NCBI GenBank assembly: GCA_022825855.1
Contig: JAJDWB010000009.1
Span: 248,001-312,000 of the forward strand
DNA length: 64,000 bases
Origin: Dehalococcoidia bacterium
GTDB lineage: Bacteria; Chloroflexota; Dehalococcoidia; Bin125
Reading direction: 5' to 3'
A model generated the notes under the pieces. It had not been told where the DNA came from, did not search any database, and saw nothing but the letters and a program-made list of their open reading frames with translations. Made by a program: the position numbers and the translations under genes. Of this stretch, positions 51,940 through 61,020 are shown one piece after another; position 1 is the stretch's first letter; each line of letters begins with the position of its first letter.

Positions 51940-52941
51940 CTACCGCATCGCCACTTCGGGGTCCGTTGGACGGGGAATCTCGTACCACGGCTGATCGCAG
52001 AACTCGAAGTCGTCTTTGGTTAGCTCGATCTCCGCGTACTTGAGCGAGTCCTCGATCTGCTCGGCCCTTGATGCTCCGACGATGGCGGAGGTGATGCCTT
52101 CCTGGGCCAGCACCCAGGCGATGGCGGCGTGGGTGATGCTGACCTCGCGCTCGGCGAAGTAAGTCTGCAATCGGGCGACCTGCTCGAACTGGATCTCGTC
52201 CCAGTAGCGATTCCGATAGCGCGGCCCGGCGTTGCCGAGGGTGAAGCGCGTGCCCTCCTGCAGGTCGGCGGTGTTGCGGTACTTGCCGGTCAGGAACCCG
52301 CCCGCGAGCGGGTTGTAGGCGATGATCCCGACGCCCTGGTCGCGGCAGAGCGGGAGCAGGTCCGACTCGATGTCGCGCCAGAGGATGTTGTAGCGCGGCT
52401 GGTCGCAGTCGAAGCGCGCGATGCCCGCTTTGTCCGACGCGCCCAGCGCCAGCGCCAGTTGCCAGGCGCGGTAGTTCGAGGCGCCCACGTAGCGCACCTT
52501 GCCCCAGCGAACGAGGTCATCCAGCGCCTGCATGGTCTCTTCGATCGGCGTGCGCGGATCGGGCCCGTGCAGCTGATAGAGGTCGATGTAGTCCGTCCCC
52601 AACCGGCGCAGCGACTCGTCGACTGCCGAGAGAATGTGCTGCCGCGACGTTCCGCGCTGGTTCGGCGCGGGACCCATCGGCGCGGAACACTTGGTCGCCA
52701 GCACGACCTGATCTCGCGGTCGCCCGGCCAACCAGCGGCCCACGATCGACTCGGTCGTACCCGCCTCGTTCGTGCCGAGCGGGTACACGTTGGCGGTGTC
52801 GATGAAGTTGACGCCACCGTCGAAGGCTGCATCCATGATCTTGAACGCGTCCTCGGCCTCGGTCTGGAATCCGAACGTCATCGTGCCCAGACAGATCTCC
52901 GAAACGCGTAGCCCCGTTCGACCCATTTGTCGGAACTTCAT
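51940..52941 (-). CDS. aldo/keto reductase
   Basis: 333 residues. Family motifs: NFIDTANVYPLG (Asp, Tyr), ATKCSAP (Lys), YQLHGPD (His) and AIVGASRAEQIEDSL (NADPH phosphate loop). It is closer to the YajO/potassium-channel beta type than to the protein at 34771-35727, but both share LRRLGTDYIDxYQxHxPDP. The C-terminus is extended (CDQPWYEIPRPTDPE). It reduces or oxidises a carbonyl compound. It converges with the NADAR gene, 18 nt apart, and follows the luciferase-like gene at 52970-53902 on the same strand. Confidence 0.9.
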   Translation of the reverse strand: MKFRQMGRTGLRVSEICLGTMTFGFQTEAEDAFKIMDAAFDGGVNFIDTANVYPLGTNEAGTTESIVGRWLAGRPRDQVVLATKCSAPMGPAPNQRGTSRQHILSAVDESLRRLGTDYIDLYQLHGPDPRTPIEETMQALDDLVRWGKVRYVGASNYRAWQLALALGASDKAGIARFDCDQPRYNILWRDIESDLLPLCRDQGVGIIAYNPLAGGFLTGKYRNTADLQEGTRFTLGNAGPRYRNRYWDEIQFEQVARLQTYFAEREVSITHAAIAWVLAQEGITSAIVGASRAEQIEDSLKYAEIELTKDDFEFCDQPWYEIPRPTDPEVAMR

Positions 52942-52969
52942 ACTGTTGCTCCTTGACTGTTCGCGTCGT

Positions 52970-53902
52970 CTAACTGAAATGCGCGATCACTTCGTCGTCG
53001 AGTCGCTGGAAGTACTCCGGATTGTTGTCGCCGCGGCGACCAAACATAATCTCGTCGATTCCAAACTCCACGAACTCACCAATCCGCTGGACAATCTGGT
53101 CCGCCGACCCGTTCAACGTGCCCGGACCGATCCGTTCTTCCCAAGCCTTCGCCTCAGCCTCGTCTTCGGTCAAGAGACACGGCATCAGGGCCGTAATCTT
53201 GATCTCCGACGGATCCCGGCCGACATCCTCACAATGGGCGTGCAGAACATCAACCTTCTCCTTCAGCAACTCCACCGACATCCCTCTCCCTGCCCATCCG
53301 TCGAGGTTGAGGATGTCACCGTACAACGCGAGCGTCCGTAACGTTCGCTTCGGGCCGGTCCCGCCGACCAGGATCGGAATCGGATGGTTGTAACTTCCCG
53401 GCGACAGGGGCGCGTCGTCCAGCGAATAGTACTGCCCGCTGAACGTCACCCGTGCCCCGTCGTTGTGAATGATGCTGCGCAGCATCTTGCACGCTTCCTC
53501 GAACCGATCCTGACGCTCCTTCATCGGCGGGAAGTCCCAGCCGTAGGCCTGGTGTTCGCGCTGAAACCACGAGGCGCCGATGCCCAGCGTGAAGCGTCCG
53601 TGGGAGATGTGATCGACCGACCCCGCGATCTTCGCCACCAGGCCCGGGTTGCGGTACGTGTTGCCCAGCACCAGGTGACCGATCCGCAACGTTTCGGTCG
53701 CCACCGCGACCGCCGCCGCCAACGAAAACGCCTCAAAGGCCTCGCGACCCTCGACCGCCTTCGGGCGATTGGGCGGAACGAAGTGATCCGCGAACCAGAT
53801 CGAGTCGTAGCGCCCGGCGTCCATCGTCTGCGCGACCGAGCGGATCTCATCCCACGACGTCAGGTATGCCGAAACCTGCGCCCCAAACTGCACATCTGGC
53901 AT
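52970..53902 (-). CDS. F420-dependent luciferase-like oxidoreductase
   Basis: 310 residues, the compact TIM-barrel length. Early strand DSIWFADHFVPP, then LVLGNTYRNPGLVAKIAGSVDHISHGR (here split by motif LRIGHLVLGN and DHISHGRFTLGIG) and GSYNHPIPILVGGTGPKRTLR are typical of the F420-using LLM branch (TIGR03560-like). It would use F420 or FMN to oxidise an alcohol or hydroxylate an organic compound. It is 28 nt upstream of an aldo/keto reductase on the same strand, so both may serve one oxidation route. Confidence 0.85.
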   Translation of the reverse strand: MPDVQFGAQVSAYLTSWDEIRSVAQTMDAGRYDSIWFADHFVPPNRPKAVEGREAFEAFSLAAAVAVATETLRIGHLVLGNTYRNPGLVAKIAGSVDHISHGRFTLGIGASWFQREHQAYGWDFPPMKERQDRFEEACKMLRSIIHNDGARVTFSGQYYSLDDAPLSPGSYNHPIPILVGGTGPKRTLRTLALYGDILNLDGWAGRGMSVELLKEKVDVLHAHCEDVGRDPSEIKITALMPCLLTEDEAEAKAWEERIGPGTLNGSADQIVQRIGEFVEFGIDEIMFGRRGDNNPEYFQRLDDEVIAHFS

Positions 53903-54033
53903 GCTCGCTCCTCATCTGCGAAACCGAACTCGCGAGTCAGTCTACGGCGGTCTTGGCCGACGATTGCCGGTGCTACTCTGACCGCTGGCGCTCATTGGTC
54001 GCGCCTCAACTGGACTCAGGAGCGGACTGCACC

Positions 54034-55002
54034 ATGCGCGTACTCGTGATGCCCGGACTCACCCTGCCCGAAGTCTCCGAGGCGCAACTCGACGCCATCC
54101 GCGCCGCCGCCGGAGCCGAGGCCGAGGTCGTCGTCGCCAACAACCGCGAGGATGCGATGGAGATGATCGCCGACGCCGAAGTGCTGCTCGGCTACCTGAC
54201 GCCCGACCTGTTCGCCGAGGCCAAGCAGCTCAAGTGGGTCCACGCGACCGCCTCCGGCGTCGACGGCTACCTGTTCGACGAGTTCAAGAACGCGGATATC
54301 CCTCTGACCGGTGAGAAGGGCCTCGTCGGCCCGCACCTGGCCGATCACGCCTTCGCGCTGCTGCTGGCCCTGGCGCGCTCGCTCAAGCCGGCCCTGACAC
54401 TGAAGGGCGAGGCCTGGGGCTCGCGCGTGCCGATGCGCCGCGCCGCGTTCGAACTCTCCGGCCTGACCATGGGCATCGTCGGCTTCGGCGGGACCGGCCG
54501 CGCGATCTCCGAACGGGCCGCCGGCTTCGGCATGAGCGTCCGCGCCGTCGACGCCGTGGCCGTGCGCGGTACCCCGATCGTGCCGGTCGTCGGACACATG
54601 AACCAGCTCGACACCCTGTTGGAGAAGTCCGACGTGGTCGCTGTCTGCACGCCGTTGACCGAGGAGACTCATCACCTGTTCAACGCAGAAACCTTCGCCA
54701 AAATGAAGCCTGGTTCGGTCATCGTCAACGTCACCCGCGGCGAGATCATCGAACTGGAGGCACTGATCGAAGCTATCGAGTCGGGACACTTGCGAGGCGC
54801 CGCGCTGGACGTGGTCGAGGGCGAGCCGCTGCCCGCCGACCATCGCGTCTTCGAGGTCGACAACATCGTCATGACCCCGCACACCGCCGGCGCATCACAA
54901 CTCCGAGCCGGCCGCAATCTCGAGCGCTTCTGCGAGAACCTGCGCCGCTATCGCGGCAACCGTGAACTCGTGGGCCAGGTCGACAAACAGGCCGGCTTCT
55001 AG
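54034..55002 (+). CDS. D-2-hydroxyacid dehydrogenase, NAD-dependent
   Basis: 322 residues from ATG 54034 with GGAG upstream; the longer frame before it runs through the divergent promoter region. NAD-binding fold GFGGTGRAISERA, then the catalytic trio: Arg and Glu regions in NVTRGEIIE and the His in TPHTAGAS. Family length is normal. It reversibly reduces a 2-keto acid to a D-2-hydroxy acid. It leads a forward run with the CysQ-like and SDR genes (22 and 70 nt gaps). Substrate is unknown; glycerate or phosphoglycerate are less likely without an ACT domain. Confidence 0.88.
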   Translation: MRVLVMPGLTLPEVSEAQLDAIRAAAGAEAEVVVANNREDAMEMIADAEVLLGYLTPDLFAEAKQLKWVHATASGVDGYLFDEFKNADIPLTGEKGLVGPHLADHAFALLLALARSLKPALTLKGEAWGSRVPMRRAAFELSGLTMGIVGFGGTGRAISERAAGFGMSVRAVDAVAVRGTPIVPVVGHMNQLDTLLEKSDVVAVCTPLTEETHHLFNAETFAKMKPGSVIVNVTRGEIIELEALIEAIESGHLRGAALDVVEGEPLPADHRVFEVDNIVMTPHTAGASQLRAGRNLERFCENLRRYRGNRELVGQVDKQAGF

Positions 55003-55024
55003 CAGGGATCCCTTGCCCTCGCCA

Positions 55025-55828
55025 ATGGACCTACTCGCCGAACTCGAAGCCGCCCAGGAAGCCGCCCGGCGCGCGGGCGCCATCCTCCAGCGATACCGGG
55101 ACTCGGGCGCACGCTACGGCTGGAAGCACGGCGACCCCCTGCAGGGCCGAGCCTACGAAATCGTCTCCGAAGCCGACGTCGAGGTCGACCAGGCCCTGCA
55201 AGAGACGCTGCTCGGCGCGTTTCCCGACGACGCCTGGCTCTCGGAAGAGGCCCACGACGACCGCGAACGCCTCCGCCACCGTCGTGTCTGGATCGTCGAT
55301 CCGCTCGACGGCACGCGCGAGTTCCTCCAGGGCGTCCCCGAGTACGCCGTCTCCATCGCGCTGGCCTTCAATGGACAACCGGTGCTCGGGGTCGTCTTCA
55401 ACCCCGACGCGGACGAGATGTATGCCGTCGCAGGCGGCTCCGAGGACGAACGCTTCGAACTTGATCAGGCGCAGGCCTTGTCCGACAGCTTCATGCTGGT
55501 TGGCCGCGGCGAGTGGCATTACCGCGAACTCCCGCCGGTGCCCGACGGCACCAGGGTGATGCCGGTCGGCTCGATCGCCTACCGCATGGCGCTGCTGGCC
55601 ACAGGCCAGGGATGTCTTGTCTTCACGCCGGGACGCCGCAGCGAGTGGGACGTCGCCGCGGGAGCCGCACTGCTCCGCGCTGCCGGCGCCACCGTCACCG
55701 ACGTTGACGGCAAGCCGCTGCAGTTCAACCAGGCCGACCCCTCAGTCAAGGGTCTAATCGCCGCGCGCTCTGGCATTCACGGGGCCGCCCGAGACATGTG
55801 GCGGCGATCGGGTTGGCGCATCCCCTGA
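55025..55828 (+). CDS. inositol monophosphatase-family protein, CysQ-like
   Basis: 267 residues from ATG 55025. Metal-binding motifs: SEEAHDD (Glu), VDPLDGTREFL (the DPIDGT motif in the CysQ form with REF/KEF) and SEWDVAAGAALLRAAG (WDxAAG). This fits 3'(2'),5'-bisphosphate nucleotidase, which clears PAP made during sulfate assimilation. Mg2+ is needed. The gene is 22 nt after the hydroxyacid dehydrogenase. Inositol or fructose phosphatase activity remains possible. Confidence 0.85.
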   Translation: MDLLAELEAAQEAARRAGAILQRYRDSGARYGWKHGDPLQGRAYEIVSEADVEVDQALQETLLGAFPDDAWLSEEAHDDRERLRHRRVWIVDPLDGTREFLQGVPEYAVSIALAFNGQPVLGVVFNPDADEMYAVAGGSEDERFELDQAQALSDSFMLVGRGEWHYRELPPVPDGTRVMPVGSIAYRMALLATGQGCLVFTPGRRSEWDVAAGAALLRAAGATVTDVDGKPLQFNQADPSVKGLIAARSGIHGAARDMWRRSGWRIP

Positions 55829-55898
55829 TTGGCCGGGAGCTCGCAGCGTCGCGTAGCCTGCCGGTGCGTGGCGACTCGATCCTGAAAGGCGGCGAGAG

Positions 55899-56678
55899 AT
55901 GCCCAGTCTAGAGAGTCGAACGGCGGTCGTAACCGGGGGCGGGCGCGGGATCGGCCGCGCGATCGCGCTCGAGTTGGCGCGGCACGGAGCCGACGTCGTC
56001 GTCTCCTCGCGCACAAGCGAACAGCTTGAATCGGTCGTCGCCGAGATCGAGGCGCTGGGTCGGAACGGTCTGGCCGTGGTCGCCGACGCCCTGGACCGTG
56101 AACAGGCCAAAGATCCGGTCCGCCGGGCCGTGGAGCACTTCGGCGCCTGCGACATCCTGATCAACAACGTCGGCGGCGGCGCGCCCCTGCGCGGCTCGCA
56201 GGAAGCGTTCACGCACGACGACGACGTCTTCGAGGCGAACCTGGCGCTCAACTTGACTTCGGCCTACTGGACCACGCGCGAGGCGCTGCCGCACATGCGC
56301 GATGCCGGCTACGGGCGGATCATCAACATCGGCTCGGGCTACGCCAAACGTTCCGGCGGAGCACTGGCCTACACCGCGGCCAAGCACGGATTGATCGGCT
56401 TCACCCGCGCCCTGGCCCACGACACCGCGGCGCACGGGATCACCGTCAACTGTCTTTGTCCCGGTTGGACCAACACGGCGTTGGTCGACTGGGCGGCGAT
56501 GGGTCGCGCCGCCGGCATCTCGGCCGAGGAAGCCCACGCCCTGCGCGCCTCCGAGAACCTGCAGAACCGCGTCCTCGAGCCCGAGGAGCTGGGTCCGATG
56601 GCCGCTCTGCTGGCCGCGCCCGAATCGGCCGGCATCACCGGCCAGGTGATCAGCGTCGACGGCGGCTACAAGGTGTGA
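55899..56678 (+). CDS. short-chain dehydrogenase/reductase (FabG-like)
   Basis: 259 residues. Cofactor motif TGGGRGIGRAIA, the NNVGGG of the fourth strand (usually NNAG), and the catalytic Ser-Tyr-Lys in NIGSGYAKRSGGALAYTAAKHG. The C-terminus SVDGGYKV is classic. It oxidises or reduces a hydroxy/keto group with NAD(P); the FabG-like sequence does not prove a role in fatty-acid synthesis. A GGCGGCGAGAG site precedes ATG 55899. It is the last gene of the forward run and converges with the DEAD-box helicase. Confidence 0.9.
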   Translation: MPSLESRTAVVTGGGRGIGRAIALELARHGADVVVSSRTSEQLESVVAEIEALGRNGLAVVADALDREQAKDPVRRAVEHFGACDILINNVGGGAPLRGSQEAFTHDDDVFEANLALNLTSAYWTTREALPHMRDAGYGRIINIGSGYAKRSGGALAYTAAKHGLIGFTRALAHDTAAHGITVNCLCPGWTNTALVDWAAMGRAAGISAEEAHALRASENLQNRVLEPEELGPMAALLAAPESAGITGQVISVDGGYKV

Positions 56679-56700
56679 GGGTCGCTTCCCACTGCTTCCA

Positions 56701-58233
56701 CTAGTTCCCGTAGAGGCCCAGTTCGCCTCGCTGCAGCTCATCGCCCACGAGTTTCAGGATCTTCTCCAACTGGTCGAAGTCCCACTCGCCGACGAACGAG
56801 ATCGCCGATCCCTCTGCGCCCGCTCGTCCCGTCCGTCCGACGCGGTGCACGTAGTCCTCGGGCGTGTGCGGCAGGTCGAAGTTGACCACGTGCTGCACAT
56901 CGGGGATGTCGAGTCCCCGCGCCGCCACGTCGGTGGCAACCAGAAACTGCAGCTCGCCGGCGCGGAACTGACCCATCACCCGGTCGCGCTTGCGCTGGTC
57001 GCGGTCGCCATGAATGGCGTCCGCGTCAATCCCTCGATCGCGCAGCCTCTTGACCAGCCGGTCGACCGTCACCTTCATGTTGCAGAAGACCAGCGTCCGG
57101 CCCGAGAGCTCCGGCAGCAGCTCTTCCACGGCGCGGACCTTGTCGCGGTCGGCGACCTCGTAGTAGCGCTGATTGATGCCTTCGGCCGTGGCCACCTCGG
57201 GCGCGATGTGAATGTGTTCCGGTTCGTGCATGAACTGGTGAATCAACGACTTGATCGGCGTCGGCACGGTCGCCGAGAACAGCGCCGTCTGCCGGTCATC
57301 GGGGCAGCGCCGCAGGATCCGCCGCATGTCCGGATAGAAGCCGATGTCCAGCATCCGGTCGGCCTCGTCCAGTACCGCCATGCGCACGCGGTTGAGACGC
57401 AGCGTGCGCCGTTCGAGATGATCGATCACGCGGCCCGGCGTACCGACGACGATTTGCGGCCGGCGTTCAAGGTTGGCAAAGTCGTCCGACAGTCGCCGGC
57501 CGCCCATCAGCACCGTGGCCTCGAGCCCGCCGGCGCGGGCGAAGAAATCGAGCACCGAACCCACTTGCTGGGCCAGCTCACGCGTCGGCGTGAGGATGAT
57601 CGCCTGGCACTCGCCCAGGTCCGGATCGCAGGCCTGCACGGCCGGCAGGCCGAATGCGACCGTCTTGCCGGTGCCGGTCTGCGCCTGTCCGACCACATCG
57701 TGACCATCCAGCAACAGCGGAATCGACTGCGCCTGGATCGGCGTCGGCTCGGAGAACTTGAGCGCCGTCAAGGCCGACAGCATCCGCTCGGCCAGGCCCA
57801 GGTCGGCAAAGGGCTGGGGCCAGTCCTCGGCCGAGATATTGCTCAGTTCATCCAGCGGAGGAAGCTGATAGCCGCCCGAGAGCAGCGCCTTCTGGGTCGC
57901 GCTCTGCGGACCCGACGGTGCCGACCCGCCCTCATGGTGCTGCCGTCGGTTACGGCGCTTTCGCTTGCTCTGACTCGGAGCATCGGGCGCGCGAGTGTGT
58001 TCTGCGGGCGCGGCAACACTGGCCGACTGCGAAGCGCCGCGCTGCGATCGAGGCTTGCGCTTGCGCCGCCGGCGGCGCTTCGGGCCGGCCGGGGAAGTCG
58101 AACCATCGGCAGGCGTCGCCGGAACTGAAGGAGCGGACGGCGCGGGAGGCGCCGTCGTCGCCGTTGGAGAGGTGGGCGGGGTCGCCGTAGACCCGCCAAT
58201 CAATCGCCGAAAAATGCTCAAACCATCCACCAC
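56701..58233 (-). CDS. DEAD-box RNA helicase
   Basis: 510 residues. A 130-residue N-terminal extension is rich in Pro, Ser and Thr, then very basic (KRRRRRKRKPRSQRG), suited to RNA binding. The helicase core has the Q motif (FSEPTPIQAQ), motif I AQTGTGKT, motif II VLDEADRML, motif III FSATVP, and motif VI HRVGRTGRAG. It is of the RhlE/CshA type, used in ribosome assembly, RNA decay or cold growth. It is encoded alone between converging genes on its right and left, with the DDN-like gene further upstream on the same strand. Confidence 0.92.
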   Translation of the reverse strand: MVDGLSIFRRLIGGSTATPPTSPTATTAPPAPSAPSVPATPADGSTSPAGPKRRRRRKRKPRSQRGASQSASVAAPAEHTRAPDAPSQSKRKRRNRRQHHEGGSAPSGPQSATQKALLSGGYQLPPLDELSNISAEDWPQPFADLGLAERMLSALTALKFSEPTPIQAQSIPLLLDGHDVVGQAQTGTGKTVAFGLPAVQACDPDLGECQAIILTPTRELAQQVGSVLDFFARAGGLEATVLMGGRRLSDDFANLERRPQIVVGTPGRVIDHLERRTLRLNRVRMAVLDEADRMLDIGFYPDMRRILRRCPDDRQTALFSATVPTPIKSLIHQFMHEPEHIHIAPEVATAEGINQRYYEVADRDKVRAVEELLPELSGRTLVFCNMKVTVDRLVKRLRDRGIDADAIHGDRDQRKRDRVMGQFRAGELQFLVATDVAARGLDIPDVQHVVNFDLPHTPEDYVHRVGRTGRAGAEGSAISFVGEWDFDQLEKILKLVGDELQRGELGLYGN

Positions 58234-58302
58234 AGCTATGCGCGCTACGCGCAGTTATGTCGTCTCACTTGGGCCAGCGTACCAGCAAGTCCGGAATCTC
58301 GA

Positions 58303-58716
58303 TTAGTCGCGCGGCGACAGAGCCACCAGTGGAATCCGCCGCGTGGTCTTCTCCTGATAGCCCTCGTAGGGCGAGTACATCGAGATCAGCCGGCTCCAGA
58401 CCGCCTCCCGCTCCTCGCCATCCAGTTCCGACGCCACCATCTCCTCCGCGCCCCGGGCCGCCGTCCAGATGCGGCAATTGGGCTCGGCCGTCAGGTTCTT
58501 CCACCACTCGGGGTGTTCGGAGTGGCCGCCGTACGAGGCGACCACAATCACCCGAGGACCGTCATCGAGGTAAAGCAGCAAGACAGCCCGTTCTCGTCCC
58601 GATTTCCGTCCCGTTGTCCACAGGCGAAGCGTCGGAGGCCCTTGCATCCGGCCCCGCATCAAGGTGAAGAGCGGGCTCTGCAGGCGGGTCAGCACTCTGA
58701 TCAGGCGCGGTCCCAT
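58303..58716 (-). CDS. deazaflavin-dependent nitroreductase-family protein (DDN-like)
   Basis: 137 residues in the split-barrel FMN/F420-binding fold of the DDN family: LWTTGRKSGRERAVLLLYLDDG, VVASYGGHSEHPEWWKNL (family pattern SxGGxxxHPxWYxN) and an end strand RRIPLVALSPRD. Mycobacterial DDN uses F420H2 to reduce quinones and nitroimidazoles. With the F420-type LLM enzyme at 52970-53902 it hints that the organism makes F420. No F420 biosynthesis gene is in the window. Confidence 0.85.
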   Translation of the reverse strand: MGPRLIRVLTRLQSPLFTLMRGRMQGPPTLRLWTTGRKSGRERAVLLLYLDDGPRVIVVASYGGHSEHPEWWKNLTAEPNCRIWTAARGAEEMVASELDGEEREAVWSRLISMYSPYEGYQEKTTRRIPLVALSPRD

Positions 58717-58936
58717 ACGAACAGTCTACGCGGTTCGTCCCGGTCCACTTCTTCACTACCGAGAGGTACCGAGAGGTGCAGCCGGGCAATCCCGCAACAA
58801 CTCCGTAACAGGAGGACATCTCGGCGAAATCTGAGCGCAATCGAAACGACATCTGGGCGCAACGCTTGTGAAACCATTCACGCCTCACCCATCCATAGGT
58901 TGCGGAGCAGACCGGAACTCGGGAAGGGAGGCTTTT

Positions 58937-60448
58937 GTGACAGTAGCCCGCACGTTAGCCGGTAACGTCAGGACCCCGTCCATCTCATTGGGCGCGGTCC
59001 GCAAACCTGGACTGGGGTTGTTCCTCGGTATCCTCACCGGCCTCTTGGCCACCTTCGGCATTGCCTATGGGCAGACCGTCGAAGAAAATGCTGCGGCCCT
59101 CGCAGACATCATCCTCGCCGTCGACACGATCTGGTTCGTGATCGCCGGCATCCTCGTGTTCTTCATGCAGGCCGGCTTCGGATTGCTCGAAGCCGGGTTC
59201 GTGCGTGTCAAGAACACCACCAACATCCTGATGAAGAACGTGCTCGACGCCTCGCTCGGCGCGGTCGTCTGGTGGGCGGTCGGCTTCGGCTTCGCCTTCG
59301 GCGGCTCGCAGGGCAGCTTCATCGGCGGCGACTCGTTCTTCCCCGCCCTTGGCGGATTGATGGACACCGAACGATTCGGAGTCTCTGAGGCGTCTGTCTT
59401 TTTCTTCCAGTGGGCCTTCGCCGCGACCGCAGCGACGATCGTCTCCGGCGCCCTCGCCGAGCGGACCAAGTTCTCCGCCTACCTCTTCTACACGGTGTTC
59501 GTGACCGGGATCATCTACCCGATCGTGATTCACTGGGGCTGGGGCGGCGGCTGGCTCGGCGAGCGCGGATTCATGGACTACGCCGGATCGACCCTCGTCC
59601 ACTCCGTCGGCGCCTGGGCCGGTCTGATGGGCGCGATTCTCGTTGGCCCGCGCATCGGCAAGTACGTCGGCTCGGAAATCCGCGCGATTCCCGGCCACAA
59701 CATGACCCTGGCCACGCTGGGCATGTTCATCCTCTGGTTCGGCTGGTACGGATTCAACCCCGGCTCGACCCTGGGACTCTCCGGCGGACTCGCCACTGAA
59801 GCCGCCTGGATCGCCATCAACACGACCCTCTCCGCCGGCGCGGGCGCCATCGTCGCCGTGGCCGTCGCCAAGCTGCGCTACGGCAAGGCCGACCTTGGCT
59901 TGACCCTCAACGGCGCGCTCGCCGGACTCGTCTCGATCACCGCCGGCTGCGGCTTCGTCGAGCCCTGGGCCGCCGTGATCATCGGCTCCATCGGCGGCGC
60001 CCTCGTCGTCTTTTCGGTGGAAATGTTCGACCGCGTCAAGATCGACGACCCGGTCGGCGCGATTTCCGTGCACGGCACCTGCGGCGTCTGGGGCACCCTC
60101 GCGGTTGGCCTCTTCGCGACCGCCGGCGCAGCCGAGGCCTGGGGCGCGCCCGGACACGGCCTGTTCATGGGCGGCGGCTTCCGCGCCCTGCTCGAGCAGC
60201 TCATCGGCGTGCTCGCCATCCTTGGCTGGGTCACCGTGACTGCCGGCGTCCTCTTCTTCGTCATCAAGAACACCATCGGACTCCGCGTCCCGGAGAACGA
60301 GGAACTCGCCGGACTCGACGTGCAGGAGCACGGCATCGGCGCCTACCCAGAGTTCCCCACGGTCGCCCCGGGTGTGGCGGTCGAGGTCTCGGCCGGCGAA
60401 GAGCTGCCCGCAGCCGGCTCGGCCAGCGGCGGCGGTGGAGGCGACTGA
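58937..60448 (+). CDS. amt: ammonium transporter AmtB
   Basis: 503 residues from GTG 58937, seven bases behind GGGAGG. After a signal-like first segment (LGLFLGILTGLLATFGIAYG) come about eleven membrane helices. The pore histidines are in HSVGAWAGLMGA and HGTCGVWGTLAVGLFAT, and the family phrase FNPGSTLGLSGG is intact. The tail is Gly-rich and cytoplasmic. It conducts ammonia into the cell and is gated by P-II, which is encoded 93 nt downstream. It is likely controlled by nitrogen supply; no binding site is identifiable. Confidence 0.95.
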   Translation: MTVARTLAGNVRTPSISLGAVRKPGLGLFLGILTGLLATFGIAYGQTVEENAAALADIILAVDTIWFVIAGILVFFMQAGFGLLEAGFVRVKNTTNILMKNVLDASLGAVVWWAVGFGFAFGGSQGSFIGGDSFFPALGGLMDTERFGVSEASVFFFQWAFAATAATIVSGALAERTKFSAYLFYTVFVTGIIYPIVIHWGWGGGWLGERGFMDYAGSTLVHSVGAWAGLMGAILVGPRIGKYVGSEIRAIPGHNMTLATLGMFILWFGWYGFNPGSTLGLSGGLATEAAWIAINTTLSAGAGAIVAVAVAKLRYGKADLGLTLNGALAGLVSITAGCGFVEPWAAVIIGSIGGALVVFSVEMFDRVKIDDPVGAISVHGTCGVWGTLAVGLFATAGAAEAWGAPGHGLFMGGGFRALLEQLIGVLAILGWVTVTAGVLFFVIKNTIGLRVPENEELAGLDVQEHGIGAYPEFPTVAPGVAVEVSAGEELPAAGSASGGGGGD

Positions 60449-60472
60449 GCGAATCGCTAACTTCGACCCAAC

Positions 60473-60504
60473 GGCGGCGGTTGCGCACACCGCCAACCGC
60501 CGCC
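60473..60504 (+). promoter_or_regulatory. intercistronic hairpin between amt and P-II gene
   Basis: GGCGGCGGTTG (60473-60483) pairs perfectly with CAACCGCCGCC (60494-60504) around a ten-base loop. It is 24 nt past the amt stop and 37 nt before the P-II start. There is no T-run, so it may stabilise or process the shared mRNA, or reduce read-through, rather than end it. Confidence 0.5.
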
Positions 60505-60541
60505 AGCCACCGCTTCAGTTCCCAGAGGAAGGGACACGATC

Positions 60542-60880
60542 ATGAAAATGGTGATCGCCATCATCCGCCCCGAGCGACTCTCCGTCGTTCGCACGGCGCT
60601 CGAGGCCATCGGGATCGTCTCGATGACCATCTCGGAAGTCCGCGGACGAGGCGCGCAGAAGGGCGTCGTCCAGGAGTTCCGCGGCCAGCAGGTGCAGGTC
60701 GACTACCTGCCCAAAATCAAGATCGAAATCGTGATCAACACGACGCCAGTCGACGACGTGATTGACGCGATTGTCGAGAACGCGGCCAGCGGCCAGATCG
60801 GCGACGGAAAGATCTTCGTCCTCGACGTCGAGGACGCCGTCCGCGTACGCACCCGTGAACGGGGACCGGCCGCCGTCTAG
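60542..60880 (+). CDS. glnB: nitrogen regulatory P-II protein
   Basis: 112 residues, exactly the P-II length. Signatures: the start MKMVIAIIRPERL, the T-loop region QKGVVQEFRGQQVQVDYLPK and the C-terminal GDGKIFVLDVEDAVRVRT. Residue 51, which is the uridylylated Tyr in proteobacteria, is Val here, so GlnD-type control is not possible at this site. It senses ATP/ADP and 2-oxoglutarate and plugs the Amt trimer. GAGGAAGGG sits ahead of ATG 60542. Position beside amt makes it a GlnK by role. Confidence 0.95.
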   Translation: MKMVIAIIRPERLSVVRTALEAIGIVSMTISEVRGRGAQKGVVQEFRGQQVQVDYLPKIKIEIVINTTPVDDVIDAIVENAASGQIGDGKIFVLDVEDAVRVRTRERGPAAV

Positions 60881-60951
60881 CGCCTGCCGCTTGCAATCAG
60901 CAGGCAGGCAGTTGACCGACGGCCCATCCCCCTCCGCGGGGACCGGTTGGG

Positions 60952-60981
60952 GCGGGGGCAGCTCTGCGGAGCAGCCCCCGC
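60952..60981 (+). terminator. hairpin after the P-II gene
   Basis: GCGGGGGC-A-GCTC-TGCG-GAGC-A-GCCCCCGC forms a near-perfect stem 72 nt after the P-II stop. There is no following T-run. It may be a terminator or a repeat-like element related to family C of the islet (CGGGGGC/GCCCCCG). Confidence 0.45.
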
Positions 60982-61020
60982 TTCATGCGTTCCGGCAGGC
61001 GGGTCTACCCTGACCTCCCT

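Noticed and set aside
58985-60496. 503-residue minus-strand frame opposite amt
   Set aside because: Very acidic shadow of a membrane protein gene with no recognisable domain.
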